From Nocardioides flavus (ex Wang et al. 2016) (GTDB lineage Bacteria; Actinomycetota; Actinomycetes; Propionibacteriales; Nocardioidaceae), in NCBI RefSeq assembly GCF_014653115.1, contig NZ_BNAD01000001.1, positions 843,433-907,432 on the forward strand: 64,000 nt of DNA, given 5' to 3'. Every line of letters begins with the position of its first letter. Position 1 is the stretch's first letter. Position numbers and translations under genes: made by a program. The notes beneath the pieces are model-generated. The model ran no database searches. It was not told the origin of the DNA and saw only the letters and a program-made list of their open reading frames with translations. Of the stretch, positions 49,200-58,512 are shown in pieces.

Positions 49200-49969
49200 G
49201 TCGGGATTTCCTGCCACTCGGGCTCCGCAGGCCAGCACTCGGCTGCAGTCTCGGTCTCGGTCTCGGTCTCTGCTGCTGCCCATGCCTCGACCTCCGTCGC
49301 GACCTCGGTCTCGGACTCCGTCGGGGCCTCACCGTCGTCCCCGGCAGGCGCGTCGTACGCCTCGACGTCCTCACCGACCGGCCAGAGGTCGTCGTCCTCG
49401 GGGGCACCGTCGAGACCCTCGACGACACCGGGCGCCGGGCCGGCCGGGGTGTTGGCCAGCTGCTGGCCGAGCGCGAGGAGCATCGGGGCGAGCGTGGTCA
49501 CGAGGGTGGCCACGTCGGACGCACTCACCGTGCCGGGCGCGGCAGCGGGCGCAGGCGCCGGACGGGGAGCGGCGGTGCGCATCGGTGCGGGCGCCGGACG
49601 AGGCGCGGGGCGAGGTGCCGCGCGGGGGACGGGGCGAGGCGCCGGCGTCGGCGTCGGCGTCGGCCGCGCAGCAGGACCGCTCGGCGGAGGCGCGCTCGGC
49701 GGAGCGGGGGCGGGTGGGCGCTGACCCTGCTGGAGCGCGGTCTGCGCGGCCCCGAGACCGCCGCCCACGAGGCCCCCGATGAGGGCGCCCCACGGACCGG
49801 CCACCGCGCCGGTGGCGGCACCGCTCGCGACGCCGGACCCGATGTTGGTGAGCCACGTCAGGGCGTTCTCGGCGTCCTCGTCTCCCCAGTCCCCCCAGGC
49901 CTCGGCGGGGCTCCCGCCGTCCCAGTCCTCCGCCCACGTCGACTCGAGCACGAATGTCGTCACGGTCAT
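49196..49969 (-). CDS. Glycine-zipper protein with acidic Trp-rich ends
   Basis: A 257-residue protein, first gene of the cassette. The N-terminus is acidic and Trp-rich (WAEDWDGGSPAEAWGDWGDED). Residues 44-76 form a glycine zipper (GSGVASGAATGAVAGPWGA, then LIGGLVGGGLG), as in pore-forming or membrane-inserting peptides and class II bacteriocins. A long Pro/Ala/Arg-rich linker (about 83-145) follows, then a second hydrophobic helix (VATLVTTLAPMLLALGQQL) and an acidic, Trp-containing tail (ETETETETAAECWPAEPEW). GGGGAGGGG lies directly before the ATG. The head resembles that of the WDDE protein two genes later. Confidence 0.78.
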   Translation of the reverse strand: MTVTTFVLESTWAEDWDGGSPAEAWGDWGDEDAENALTWLTNIGSGVASGAATGAVAGPWGALIGGLVGGGLGAAQTALQQGQRPPAPAPPSAPPPSGPAARPTPTPTPAPRPVPRAAPRPAPRPAPAPMRTAAPRPAPAPAAAPGTVSASDVATLVTTLAPMLLALGQQLANTPAGPAPGVVEGLDGAPEDDDLWPVGEDVEAYDAPAGDDGEAPTESETEVATEVEAWAAAETETETETAAECWPAEPEWQEIPT

Positions 49970-50159
49970 CCCCTCCCCGCTGGTGTGGGCAGGATCGTGG
50001 GACGGCGCAGGTCACGACACCGTGGTCCACGAGCCACCCGGACGTCCACGCACCGCTGCGGCGGTGTCGCGGCCCGGTTCCCGCGGCGTCCTCCCAGCGT
50101 CTCCCGGGCGTCACCGCGGTGTCACCGTCCCGCTGGTCCCGGGGTGGGAGGCTGGGGCC

Positions 50160-51662
50160 ATGTCGTCCCAGCTGCCGTCCGACCTCGACTTCGTCGCCCC
50201 GCTCCGGGACGCCCTGCGCGCCGCCGACTTCACCTACGACCGTGTCGCCGAGGCGATCGGCGAGGACGCGCACCGGGCGCTCGGACGCAACGAGACGCTC
50301 CCCGCGCTGCGGCGTACGACCTCGGGTGGGCCGCTGGACACCTTGGTCCGGCTCTTCCTCCTCCAGGCGCCGGTGGCGCGCGAGCACGCTGACCGAGCGC
50401 TGCCGGGGCTGGTCGACCGGCTCTGCAACGCCGGGCTGCTCGAGCAGAGCGTCAGCGAGGTCGCGGCGCGGACGGACTGCCGGCCCTACGCCACCGAGGA
50501 CCGTGACCTCTGGATCGTCTCCGACCTCACCCCGGGGCTCGACGGCGCTCCGGTCGCGGTCGGGACCGACCACGTCCTCGGCATCTCGAGCGCCTCGACC
50601 AGCCTGGCCCAGCTGACCATGCGCGAGCCCGTCGGCAGCGCGCTCGACCTCGGCACCGGCTGCGGTGTGCAGGCCCTCCACCTCGCCGGGCACGCCGACC
50701 GGGTCGTCGCGACCGACGTGAACGCCCGCGCGCTGTGGATGACGCGGCTCAACGCCGCCCTCAACGAGGTCTCCGTCGACGTGCGCGACGGGTCGTTCTT
50801 CGAGCCGGTCGCAGGTGAGCGCTTCGACCTCATCTCGACCAACCCGCCCTTCGTGATCTCGCCGGCGACCGGTGAGCGCCTGGTCTACCGCGACTCCGGC
50901 CTGCCGGGCGACCGGGTCGTCGAGCACATCGTGCGCACCGGCCCGGACCACCTCACCGACGGCGGCTGGCTCCAGGTGCTGGCCAACTGGGCGGTCCTCG
51001 AGGGCGAGCCGTGGGACGAGCGGCTCGGCTCGTGGCTGCGTCCGGACTGCGACGCGTTGGTCGTGCAGCGCGAGACCCTCGACCCGGCGGCGTACGTCGA
51101 GCTGTGGCTCAAGGACAGCGGGCACCACGGGGGACCGGACTACGCCCAGCGCTACGACACCTGGCTGTCGTGGTTCGAGGAGACCGGCATCGCCGGCGTC
51201 GGGTTCGGCTGGATCAACGTGCGGCTCGGGAGCAGCGACCGTCCCGGGGGACACCACGAGCTCCTCGAGTGGCCCTACGACGTCGAGCAGCCCGTCGGCC
51301 CGGCGATCCACGCCTGGGGCGAGGCGGTCGCCGACCTGCGCGACCTCTCGGACGACGCGCTGCTGGGCAGCACCCTGCGCGCCCGCGAGGACGTGCAGCA
51401 GGAGACGGTCGGGCGTCCCGGCGCAGAGGACCCGGAGGCGATCGTGCTGCGCCAGCAGCGCGGCTTCCGCCGTGCCCGCACCGCCGACACCGTCGAGGCA
51501 GCCTTCCTCGGCGCCTGCGACGGCGACCTCGCGGTCGGCCAGCTCCTCGGCGCGCTCGGCGCCCTGCTCGACCGTGACGAGTCCGAGCTGCGCGAGACCT
51601 ACCTGCCGGTCGTGCGCGAGCTCGTCGGACAGGGCTTCCTGGAGGTCACGGCACGGCGGTGA
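50160..51662 (+). CDS. SAM-dependent methyltransferase, HemK/PrmC-like
   Basis: A 500-residue protein: an N-terminal helical domain (about 1-145) and a class I methyltransferase core with motif I ALDLGTGCGVQALHLA, acidic VVATDVNARA, and the catalytic STNPPF motif seen in N-methyltransferases of glutamine, adenine or guanine. A C-terminal winged-helix-like region follows. This long form is conserved near topA in actinobacteria (SCO3545-like). The substrate may be a protein glutamine or an RNA base. It starts ATG at 50160 and its 3' end overlaps the convergent gene by 17 nt. Confidence 0.85.
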   Translation: MSSQLPSDLDFVAPLRDALRAADFTYDRVAEAIGEDAHRALGRNETLPALRRTTSGGPLDTLVRLFLLQAPVAREHADRALPGLVDRLCNAGLLEQSVSEVAARTDCRPYATEDRDLWIVSDLTPGLDGAPVAVGTDHVLGISSASTSLAQLTMREPVGSALDLGTGCGVQALHLAGHADRVVATDVNARALWMTRLNAALNEVSVDVRDGSFFEPVAGERFDLISTNPPFVISPATGERLVYRDSGLPGDRVVEHIVRTGPDHLTDGGWLQVLANWAVLEGEPWDERLGSWLRPDCDALVVQRETLDPAAYVELWLKDSGHHGGPDYAQRYDTWLSWFEETGIAGVGFGWINVRLGSSDRPGGHHELLEWPYDVEQPVGPAIHAWGEAVADLRDLSDDALLGSTLRAREDVQQETVGRPGAEDPEAIVLRQQRGFRRARTADTVEAAFLGACDGDLAVGQLLGALGALLDRDESELRETYLPVVRELVGQGFLEVTARR

Positions 51663-52440
51663 CGCCGGCCCCGGCGCGCGCCTGGTCGGCGAGCGACCGG
51701 TCCCGCAGCTCGACGAGGTCGCGGCGCACCGACGCCGCCAGCAGCTCGACCCGCCCGACCGCGAGGAGAGCAGGTGCCCCGGAGCCGTACGGCTGGGAGC
51801 CCACCCAGCCGAGCCGGCGCACGTGCCCGAGGACCTGGGTGCCGCACGCGTTGAGCGAGGTGGTGCCGAGCCGGTCGGCGATCCGGACCTGCGTCACCGG
51901 CCCCTCAGGGCCGATCGCGGCGTTGGCCTTGCCGACGACCCAGGCCACGCCCGCGGCGAGGCGGGCGGGCGTCATCCGCTCGGCGAGCTCGGGGTAGCGG
52001 TCGCGGACCAGCAGCAGGCACTCGCGCAGCGGCGGGGCGAGGTCGGCGGGCATCAGGGTCTCGCGCAAGTCGTCGAGCAGCTCGTCGGCCACCAGCCACG
52101 GCTCGTCGGCGACCGGGTCGAGGTGGTCGCGAAGCCGGGGCAGGGCAACGGGCGAGCCGGTCATGGCCAGCAGCTCCTCGCGGCCGCCGGCGACCCCGTC
52201 GAGCCACTCGAGTGCCTGCAGGTGCCACGGGAGAGCGGGCGGCTGCTGCACCACCCTCGGACGCTGCTCCTCGTCGTGACGCCTGCCCACGTCGGCGTAC
52301 GTGCTGTCCTCGACGCGCTCGCTCCACGCGTCGACGAGGCGTCCGTCGACGAAGACGAGGTGGCTGAGCCGCCCGCCCTCGTCGAGCCGCTCGCGGGGTT
52401 CGCGCCAGAGCATGGTGTCGTAGTGGTGGTGCTCGAACAT
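51646..52440 (-). CDS. Conserved hypothetical protein with HTH-like C-terminus
   Basis: A 264-residue soluble protein. The first 60 residues are charged and Trp-containing (MFEHHHYDTMLWREPRERLDEGG). The middle is helical (WLVADELLDDLRETLMPADLAPPLRECLLLVRDRYPELAERMTPARLAAGVAW spans several helices, split by short loops), and residues about 195-225 (VRIADRLGTTSLNACGTQVLGHVRRLGWVG) look like a helix-turn-helix. AGGAGGACCCG before the ATG is a very strong ribosome-binding site. No family is recognised; DNA binding is only a guess. Divergent to topA. Confidence 0.75.
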   Translation of the reverse strand: MFEHHHYDTMLWREPRERLDEGGRLSHLVFVDGRLVDAWSERVEDSTYADVGRRHDEEQRPRVVQQPPALPWHLQALEWLDGVAGGREELLAMTGSPVALPRLRDHLDPVADEPWLVADELLDDLRETLMPADLAPPLRECLLLVRDRYPELAERMTPARLAAGVAWVVGKANAAIGPEGPVTQVRIADRLGTTSLNACGTQVLGHVRRLGWVGSQPYGSGAPALLAVGRVELLAASVRRDLVELRDRSLADQARAGAGVTAVP

Positions 52441-52613
52441 CGGGTCCTCCTGGGTCGTGGTCGTCGTCCCACCGTCGGGACCGCCTCCGACATCCGTGGA
52501 CCGTCGTCCACAGCTCGTCCCCCACGGGCCGTGGTCCACAGCCCAGGGGCGCGAAAGTGGCCCGTGACGGGCCGCCGAACCTCGCCCGGAGTGGAGAAGT
52601 CCGGATGTGGCGC

Positions 52614-52619
52614 TACCGT
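52614..52619 (+). promoter_or_regulatory. -10 hexamer of the topA promoter
   Basis: TACCGT lies 48 nt before the topA GTG, leaving a leader of about 40 nt that carries GGGAG as ribosome-binding site. The 226-nt gap between topA and the divergent gene holds nothing else evident. Confidence 0.35.
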
Positions 52620-52666
52620 TGCGGCGCTGAGCAACATCGCAGCGCACACCTGAGGGAGCATCTGAA

Positions 52667-55399
52667 GTGGCAAAGCTCGTCATCGTCGAGTCCCCGGCCA
52701 AGGCCCGCACCATCGGCGGCTACCTGGGCGCGGACTACGTCGTCGAGTCCTCGATCGGTCACATCCGTGACCTGCCCAACAACGCCGCGGACACCCCGGC
52801 CAAGATCAAGGACAAGCCCTGGGGTCGGCTGGCCGTCGACGTCGACAACGGCTTCGAGCCCTACTACGTCGTGCCCCGCGACAAGAAGAGCCACATCGCC
52901 AAGCTGAAGAAGCTGGTCAAGGACGCCGACGCCCTCTACCTCGCCACCGATGAGGACCGCGAGGGCGAGGCGATCGCCTGGCACCTCCTCGACGAGCTCA
53001 AGCCGCCGAAGGGCCTGCCGGTCCACCGGATGGTCTTCCACGAGATCACCAAGCCCGCGATCCTCGCCGCCGTCGAGAACCCGCGCGAGATCAACGACGA
53101 CCTCGTCGAGGCGCAGGAGGCGCGCCGCATCCTCGACCGCCTCTACGGCTACGAGGTCTCCCCGGTGCTGTGGAAGAAGGTCATGTCCGGCCTCTCCGCC
53201 GGCCGCGTGCAGTCCGTGGCGACCCGCCTGGTCGTCGACCGCGAGCGCGAGCGGATGAAGTTCCGCGTCGCCTCCTACTGGGACCTCGACGCCACCTTCG
53301 ACGCCGGCACCGGCCACGACCCGCGGATGTTCCCCGCAAAGCTCTACTCCGTCGACGACGTCCGCGTCGCCCGCGGCGCCGACTTCGACAACACCGGCGA
53401 GCTCAAGGGCCGCTCCGAGCGCGTCCACCTCAGCCGCGCCGACGCCGAGGCGCTGGCGTCCGGCCTCGCCGACACGGCGTACGACGTGCGCTCGGTCGAG
53501 TCCAAGCCCTACCGCCGCTCCCCGTACGCCCCCTTCCGCACCACCACGCTGCAGCAGGAGGCCAGCCGCAAGCTCGGCATGAGCGCGAGCGTGACGATGT
53601 CGGTCGCGCAGCGCCTCTACGAGAACGGCTTCATCACCTACATGCGTACGGACTCCACGACGCTCTCGGACGCCGCGGTCGGTGCCGCGCGCGACCAGGT
53701 GCGTGAGCTGTACGGCGCGGAGTACCTCCCCGACTCCCCGCGCACCTACGCCTCCAAGGTCAAGAACGCGCAGGAGGCCCACGAGGCGATCCGGCCGGCC
53801 GGCGACACCTTCCGCACGCCCGCGCAGACCGGGCTGTCGGGCGAGCAGTTCCGCCTCTACGAGCTGATCTGGATGCGCACCGTCGCCTCGCAGATGAAGG
53901 ACGCCACCGGCAACTCGGTGACCATCCGCATCGGCGGAACCGCCGCCGACGGTCGCGACGTCGTCTTCAGCGCGAGCGGTCGCACGATCACCTTCCACGG
54001 CTTCCTCAAGGCCTACGTCGAGGACATCGACGACGCCTCCAAGCGGCGCGACGACGCGGAGACCCGCCTGCCCAACCTCACCCAGGGCGCGACGGTGTCC
54101 GCGGCGACGCTGAGCCCCGAGGGCCACGAGACCAAGCCGCCCGCGCGCTACACCGAGGCCACGCTGATCAAGGAGCTCGAGGACCGCGAGATCGGCCGCC
54201 CGTCGACCTACGCCTCGATCATCGGCACGATCCTCAACCGCGGCTACGTCTACAAGAAGGGCACCGCCCTCGTGCCGGCGTGGCTGGCGTTCTCGGTGAT
54301 CCGGCTGCTCGAGGAGCACTTCCCCCGCCAGGTGTCCTACGAGTTCACCGCCTCGATGGAGGACGTGCTCGACGAGATCGCCGGCGGTCGCAAGGACCGC
54401 GCCACCGAGCTCGCCGAGTTCTACTACGGCTCCGGCGACGTCGTCGGCCTCAAGACCCTCGTCACCGACCTCGGCGAGATCGACGCCAAGGAGATGGCGA
54501 CCTTCCCGATCGGCGAGGGCATCGACCTGCGCGTGGGCCGCTACGGCCCGTACGTCGAGGGCCCGGGCCCCGAGGGCGGCGACGGTGCCCCGGTCCGCGC
54601 CAACGTCCCCGACGACCTGCCGCCCGACGAGCTGACCGTCGCCAAGGCCAAGGAGCTCCTGGCCAACCCCGCCGGCGAGGAGCAGGTGGTCGGCAACCAC
54701 CCCGACACCGGCCTGCAGATCGTCGCCAAGAACGGCCGCTTCGGTCCGTACGTCACCGAGCTGCTGCCCGAGGACGCCCCCAAGAGCGCCAAGCCGCGCA
54801 CCGGCTCGCTGTTCAAGTCGATGACCCTCGACACGGTCACCCTCGAGCAGGCGGTCAAGCTGCTCGACCTCCCGCGCATCGTCGGCACCGACGAGGACGG
54901 CACCGAGATCACCGCGCAGAACGGTCGCTACGGGCCCTACCTCAAGAAGGGCACCGACTCCCGCAGCCTCACGTCCGAGGACCAGATCTTCGACATCACC
55001 CTCGACCAGGCCAAGACGATCTACGCCCAGCCCAAGCAGCGCGGCCGTGGCGCGGCCACCCCGCCGCTCAAGGAGCTCGGCAACGACCCCGTCTCCGGCC
55101 AGCCGGTGATCGTGAAGGCCGGCCGCTTCGGCGAGTACGTCACCGACGGCGAGTACAACGCGACCCTCCGCAAGGACGACACGGTCGAGTCGATCACGCT
55201 CGAGCGCGCGGCTGAGCTCCTCGCCGAGCGCCGCGAGCGGGGTCCGGCCAAGAAGGCGGTCAAGAAGGGCGCGAAGAAGGCCCCGGCGAAGAAGACGGCC
55301 GCCAAGAAGACCACGGCCAAGAAGACGGCTGCCAAGAAGACCACGGCCAAGAAGACCACCGCGAAGAAGACGACGAAGGCCGCCGCCGAGAAGTCCTGA
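52667..55399 (+). CDS. topA: DNA topoisomerase I
   Basis: A 910-residue type IA topoisomerase that relaxes negative supercoils. The Toprim domain starts KLVIVESPAKARTIGGYLG and has the acidic DEDREGEA triad. The active-site tyrosine is Y325 in FITYMRTDST. Instead of zinc fingers, the C-terminal region has repeated domains (GRYGPYVEGPG, GRFGPYVTELLP, GRYGPYLKKG, GRFGEYVTDGEYN), typical of actinobacteria, followed by a Lys/Ala/Thr tail of about 45 residues (KKAPAKKTAAKK repeats) that aids processivity. The GTG start has GGGAG upstream. Confidence 0.98.
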   Translation: MAKLVIVESPAKARTIGGYLGADYVVESSIGHIRDLPNNAADTPAKIKDKPWGRLAVDVDNGFEPYYVVPRDKKSHIAKLKKLVKDADALYLATDEDREGEAIAWHLLDELKPPKGLPVHRMVFHEITKPAILAAVENPREINDDLVEAQEARRILDRLYGYEVSPVLWKKVMSGLSAGRVQSVATRLVVDRERERMKFRVASYWDLDATFDAGTGHDPRMFPAKLYSVDDVRVARGADFDNTGELKGRSERVHLSRADAEALASGLADTAYDVRSVESKPYRRSPYAPFRTTTLQQEASRKLGMSASVTMSVAQRLYENGFITYMRTDSTTLSDAAVGAARDQVRELYGAEYLPDSPRTYASKVKNAQEAHEAIRPAGDTFRTPAQTGLSGEQFRLYELIWMRTVASQMKDATGNSVTIRIGGTAADGRDVVFSASGRTITFHGFLKAYVEDIDDASKRRDDAETRLPNLTQGATVSAATLSPEGHETKPPARYTEATLIKELEDREIGRPSTYASIIGTILNRGYVYKKGTALVPAWLAFSVIRLLEEHFPRQVSYEFTASMEDVLDEIAGGRKDRATELAEFYYGSGDVVGLKTLVTDLGEIDAKEMATFPIGEGIDLRVGRYGPYVEGPGPEGGDGAPVRANVPDDLPPDELTVAKAKELLANPAGEEQVVGNHPDTGLQIVAKNGRFGPYVTELLPEDAPKSAKPRTGSLFKSMTLDTVTLEQAVKLLDLPRIVGTDEDGTEITAQNGRYGPYLKKGTDSRSLTSEDQIFDITLDQAKTIYAQPKQRGRGAATPPLKELGNDPVSGQPVIVKAGRFGEYVTDGEYNATLRKDDTVESITLERAAELLAERRERGPAKKAVKKGAKKAPAKKTAAKKTTAKKTAAKKTTAKKTTAKKTTKAAAEKS

Positions 55400-55415
55400 G
55401 CGGGCGGACCAGCGC

Positions 55416-55790
55416 TCACTGCCCCGCGGTCCGGAGCTCCCAGACGGCGCCCACGAGCCAGGCGATGCCTCCGAGCAGCGTGAGGGACAGCCCGATCGCT
55501 GCGGCTCCGTTGAGATCGACCACGGCGATCAGCGTGACGAGCGCCGCGAGCACCACCGAGGCGATCAGGCCGACCCGCTCGGGGACCTCGACGAGGTCCA
55601 GCGTCCCCGTACGGGTGGCCAGCGAGACCGCGCCGGCGAGCGCGAGGAGCAGCGTGTAGACCCCGTCGACGTGGATGCCGAGGACGGCGACGCCCAGGCA
55701 CGAGATCCACGGCAGGAACGCGGCCAGCGCGACGACCAGGATCGAGATGCCCGACACGCGCTGGGCGGTGGAGAAGCGGCTGAGGTCCAC
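55416..55790 (-). CDS. Four-span hypothetical membrane protein
   Basis: A 124-residue protein with about four hydrophobic segments (ISILVVALAAFLPWI, VYTLLLALAGAVSLA, VGLIASVVLAALVTLIAVV, AIGLSLTLLGGIAWLVGAV). The GTG start has a TAGCGT hexamer 7 nt upstream. It converges with topA. No function can be proposed. Confidence 0.7.
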   Translation of the reverse strand: MDLSRFSTAQRVSGISILVVALAAFLPWISCLGVAVLGIHVDGVYTLLLALAGAVSLATRTGTLDLVEVPERVGLIASVVLAALVTLIAVVDLNGAAAIGLSLTLLGGIAWLVGAVWELRTAGQ

Positions 55791-55797
55791 GCCGCCG

Positions 55798-55803
55798 ACG
55801 CTA
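55798..55803 (-). promoter_or_regulatory. -10 hexamer for leaderless mRNA
   Basis: TAGCGT (minus strand) lies 7 nt before the GTG at 55790, with no ribosome-binding site. Confidence 0.4.
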
Positions 55804-55834
55804 CGCCGGGGTGGTCAACGGGCTGCGGCGGACG

Positions 55835-55840
55835 TACCGT
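55835..55840 (+). promoter_or_regulatory. -10 hexamer for leaderless SGNH hydrolase mRNA
   Basis: TACCGT lies 6 nt before the ATG at 55847. Together with the site at 55798-55803 it makes a compact divergent promoter pair. Confidence 0.45.
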
Positions 55841-55846
55841 CCGGAG

Positions 55847-56644
55847 ATGACTCCCCGCCTGCGCGCCCTCGCCTCGGCCGTCGTCCTGCTCCTGCCCCTG
55901 ACGGCGGTGACCGCGCCGGCCTCGTCGTCCGCACCTCCGCCGACGTCGTACGACGTGCTCGGCGACTCCTACGGGTCGGGCTTCGGCGTGCCTCCGTACG
56001 GTGCGTGCGGTCGGTCGCAGTCGGCCTACGGCGTGCTGGTCGACGGGCGCGTGCGGCTCGAGCTCGACGACTTCGTGGCCTGCGGTGGCGCCACGACGAC
56101 CTCCTTGGTCGCGGGGGGCCAGCTGGCTGCGCTCGACGCCGACACTGACCTCGTGCTCCAGAGCATCGGTGGCAACGACATCGGCTGGTCGCAGGCGGTG
56201 CTGGCGTGCCTGGCCGGGACCGATGAGCAGTGCGCCGGCGCCGCCGCACTGGTGCGCAGCCGCATCGCGACGACCCTGCCCGGCCGGCTCGACACCGTCC
56301 ACGGGCTCGTCGCCGCGGCGGCACCGAACGCCCGGGTGGTCGTCACCGGCTATCCGCGGCTGTTCTCCCCAGAGGCGGGCGCCTACCTCGGCGCCTCCGC
56401 GGCCGAGCAGGAGGTGCTCAACGACGGGGCCGACCAGCTCAACGCCGCCCTCCGCGCCGCCGCCGAGCGCCACGGCTTCGACTTCGTCGACGTCACCGAG
56501 CGCTTCGTCGGCCACGGCGTCAACGCCGCCGACCCGTGGATCCTCGGTGCCGCCGACCCGGGGGCGTTCCACCCCACGCTCGCGGGCTACGAGGCGTACG
56601 CCGCGGCGGTGACGGCCGCGATCAGGCCGGGGCGCCAGCGCTGA
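55847..56644 (+). CDS. Secreted SGNH/GDSL-family hydrolase
   Basis: A 265-residue exported esterase/lipase. Residues 1-28 form a signal peptide. Block I is VLGDSYGSGFG with nucleophile S41, block III is SIGGNDIGW, and block V is DPGAFHPTLAGYEAYA with the catalytic Asp and His. Cysteines C53, C79, and those in LACLAGTDEQC could form the disulphides seen in secreted actinobacterial lipases. The natural substrate is unknown. Confidence 0.9.
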   Translation: MTPRLRALASAVVLLLPLTAVTAPASSSAPPPTSYDVLGDSYGSGFGVPPYGACGRSQSAYGVLVDGRVRLELDDFVACGGATTTSLVAGGQLAALDADTDLVLQSIGGNDIGWSQAVLACLAGTDEQCAGAAALVRSRIATTLPGRLDTVHGLVAAAAPNARVVVTGYPRLFSPEAGAYLGASAAEQEVLNDGADQLNAALRAAAERHGFDFVDVTERFVGHGVNAADPWILGAADPGAFHPTLAGYEAYAAAVTAAIRPGRQR

Positions 56645-56697
56645 GCGGCGCCCCCGACGGCGTGCGGGCGCCGGGACTGCCTGTCCCACCCCGCCCG

Positions 56698-56703
56698 TAG
56701 GGT
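56698..56703 (+). promoter_or_regulatory. -10 hexamer for leaderless tmk mRNA
   Basis: TAGGGT lies 7 nt before the GTG at 56711 and is a reason to prefer that start over the GTG at 56702. Confidence 0.4.
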
Positions 56704-56710
56704 GTGCCCC

Positions 56711-57343
56711 GTGAGCGTGTTTTCGGAGACCGGGCTCTTCGTGTGCTTCGAGGGCGGCGAGGGCGCGGGCAAGTCCACCCAGTCCCGCCTGCTGCACGAC
56801 TGGCTCGTCGGGCGCGGGCAGCGCGTGCTGCTCACCTTCGAGCCCGGCGACACCCCGGTCGGCAAGGAGCTGCGCCGCATCGTCCTCGACCCGGCCACCG
56901 GCGAGCTGTCCGACCGTACCGAGGCGCTCCTCTATGCCGCCGACAAGGCCGAGCACGTCGACCACGTCGTGCTCCCCGCCCTCGCCCGCGGCGAGGTCGT
57001 GATCACCGACCGCTACGTCGACTCCACGCTGGCCTACCAGGGCGCCGGCCGCACCCTCGCCGTCGCCGAGGTCGAGTCGGTCGCCCGCTGGGCCACCGGC
57101 GACCTCCGCCCGCACCTGACCGTCGTCCTCGACCTCGCGCCGGAGGCGGGCCTCGGCCGCTTCGAGGCTCGCGACCGGATCGAGGGCCAGTCGCTGGAGT
57201 TCCACCAGCGGGTGCGCCAGGGCTTCCTCGACCTCGCCGCCGCCGACCCCGACCACCACGTCGTCCTCGACGCCCGGGCGCCGATCGACGACATCGCCTC
57301 GGCGATCCGCGAGCGGGTCGAGCCGCTGCTGGAGCTCACGTGA
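56711..57343 (+). CDS. tmk: Thymidylate kinase
   Basis: A 210-residue kinase that phosphorylates dTMP to dTDP. The P-loop is FEGGEGAGKSTQ, the DR(Y/H) motif is TDRYVDSTLAYQG, and LTVVLDLAPEAGLGRF with the lid region follow. The start could be the GTG at 56702 or 56711. I chose 56711 because a TAGGGT hexamer lies 7 nt before it. It overlaps holB (GTGA), a classic actinobacterial pair. Confidence 0.95.
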   Translation: MSVFSETGLFVCFEGGEGAGKSTQSRLLHDWLVGRGQRVLLTFEPGDTPVGKELRRIVLDPATGELSDRTEALLYAADKAEHVDHVVLPALARGEVVITDRYVDSTLAYQGAGRTLAVAEVESVARWATGDLRPHLTVVLDLAPEAGLGRFEARDRIEGQSLEFHQRVRQGFLDLAAADPDHHVVLDARAPIDDIASAIRERVEPLLELT

Positions 57344-58512
57344 CGACCACGACCCGCTCCGTGTGGGACGACCTCGTCGGCCAGCGCCCCACCATCGAGG
57401 TCCTGCAGCAGGCCGCCGCCGGCCAAGGCATGACCCACGCGTGGCTGTTCACCGGGCCGCCGGGGTCGGGCCGGTCCAACGTCGCGCGGGCGTTCGCCGC
57501 CGCGCTCCAGTGCGAGTCCCGGACCGGCTGCGGTGCGTGCGAGGCGTGCCGGCTCGGAACCTCCGGCTCCCACCCCGACATCACGTGGGTGAAGTCCGAG
57601 ACCTCGGTGCTCTACGTCGACGACATGCGCGACCTGGTCCAGTCGGCGGCGAAGTTCCCCGCGATCGGGCGCTGGCAGATCGTGGTCATCGAGGACGCCG
57701 ACCGCCTCGGCACCCCGGAGAACCCCCGCACCGGCAACGCGCTGCTCAAGGCGATCGAGGAGCCGACGCCCCAGACGATCTGGCTGCTGTGCGCGCCGAC
57801 GGTCCAGGACGTGCTGCCGACCATCCGCTCGCGCTGCCGCACCCTCACCCTCTCGACGCCCGGCACCGACGACGTGGCGGCCTTCCTGCACCGCACCGAC
57901 GGCATCTCCGAGACCATGGCCGGCTTCGCCGCGCGCGCCAGCCAGGGACACATCGGACGTGCCCGTGCGCTCGCGCTCGACGAGGAGACCCGTACGCGCC
58001 GCCGCGAGGTGACCAGCATCCCGGCGCGCCTGACGTCGCTCGGCTCGTGCATGAGCGCGGCGACCAGCCTCGCCGAGCTCGCGAAGGCCGAGACCGAGGC
58101 GATCACCGCCGCCGCGGAGAAGCGCGAGCTCGAGGAGCTCCAGGCGATCTTCGGCAGTGAGCGCAAGGACACCACGAGCCGGTCCTACCGCGCGGCCCTG
58201 GCCGGCCTGGAGAAGCTGCAGAAGCAGAAGGCCAAGCGACGGGTGCTCGACGTCATCGACCGCGCCCTGATGGACCTCGTCTCGGTCTACCGCGACGCCA
58301 TCGCGCTGTCCGTCGGCGCGCCGGGCCAGCTGGTCAACGAGGAGCTGCGCGACGACGTCGCGCGCATCGCCGGCGTCGCGTCGCCGGAGCGGCTGCTGCA
58401 GATGATCGACGCGATCTTCACCGCCCGAGAGCAGATGCTGGAGTTCAACGTGCCCCCACAGCTGGCCCTCGAGTCCATGACGGTCGCGCTGCGGCTGCCC
58501 GGGGGCCGCTGA
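57340..58512 (+). CDS. holB: DNA polymerase III delta-prime subunit
   Basis: A 390-residue clamp-loader subunit. The AAA+ domain has LFTGPPGSGRSNVARAF as a P-loop-like motif, a zinc module of four cysteines (CESRTGCGACEAC), VVIEDADRLGTPENPRTGNALLKAIEEP, and the SRC motif IRSRCRTLTL. It opens and loads the sliding clamp. The Arg in the P-loop (GSGRS) in place of Lys suggests weak or no ATP hydrolysis, usual for delta-prime. GTGA overlap with tmk and TGATG with the next gene. Confidence 0.93.
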   Translation: MTTTTRSVWDDLVGQRPTIEVLQQAAAGQGMTHAWLFTGPPGSGRSNVARAFAAALQCESRTGCGACEACRLGTSGSHPDITWVKSETSVLYVDDMRDLVQSAAKFPAIGRWQIVVIEDADRLGTPENPRTGNALLKAIEEPTPQTIWLLCAPTVQDVLPTIRSRCRTLTLSTPGTDDVAAFLHRTDGISETMAGFAARASQGHIGRARALALDEETRTRRREVTSIPARLTSLGSCMSAATSLAELAKAETEAITAAAEKRELEELQAIFGSERKDTTSRSYRAALAGLEKLQKQKAKRRVLDVIDRALMDLVSVYRDAIALSVGAPGQLVNEELRDDVARIAGVASPERLLQMIDAIFTAREQMLEFNVPPQLALESMTVALRLPGGR

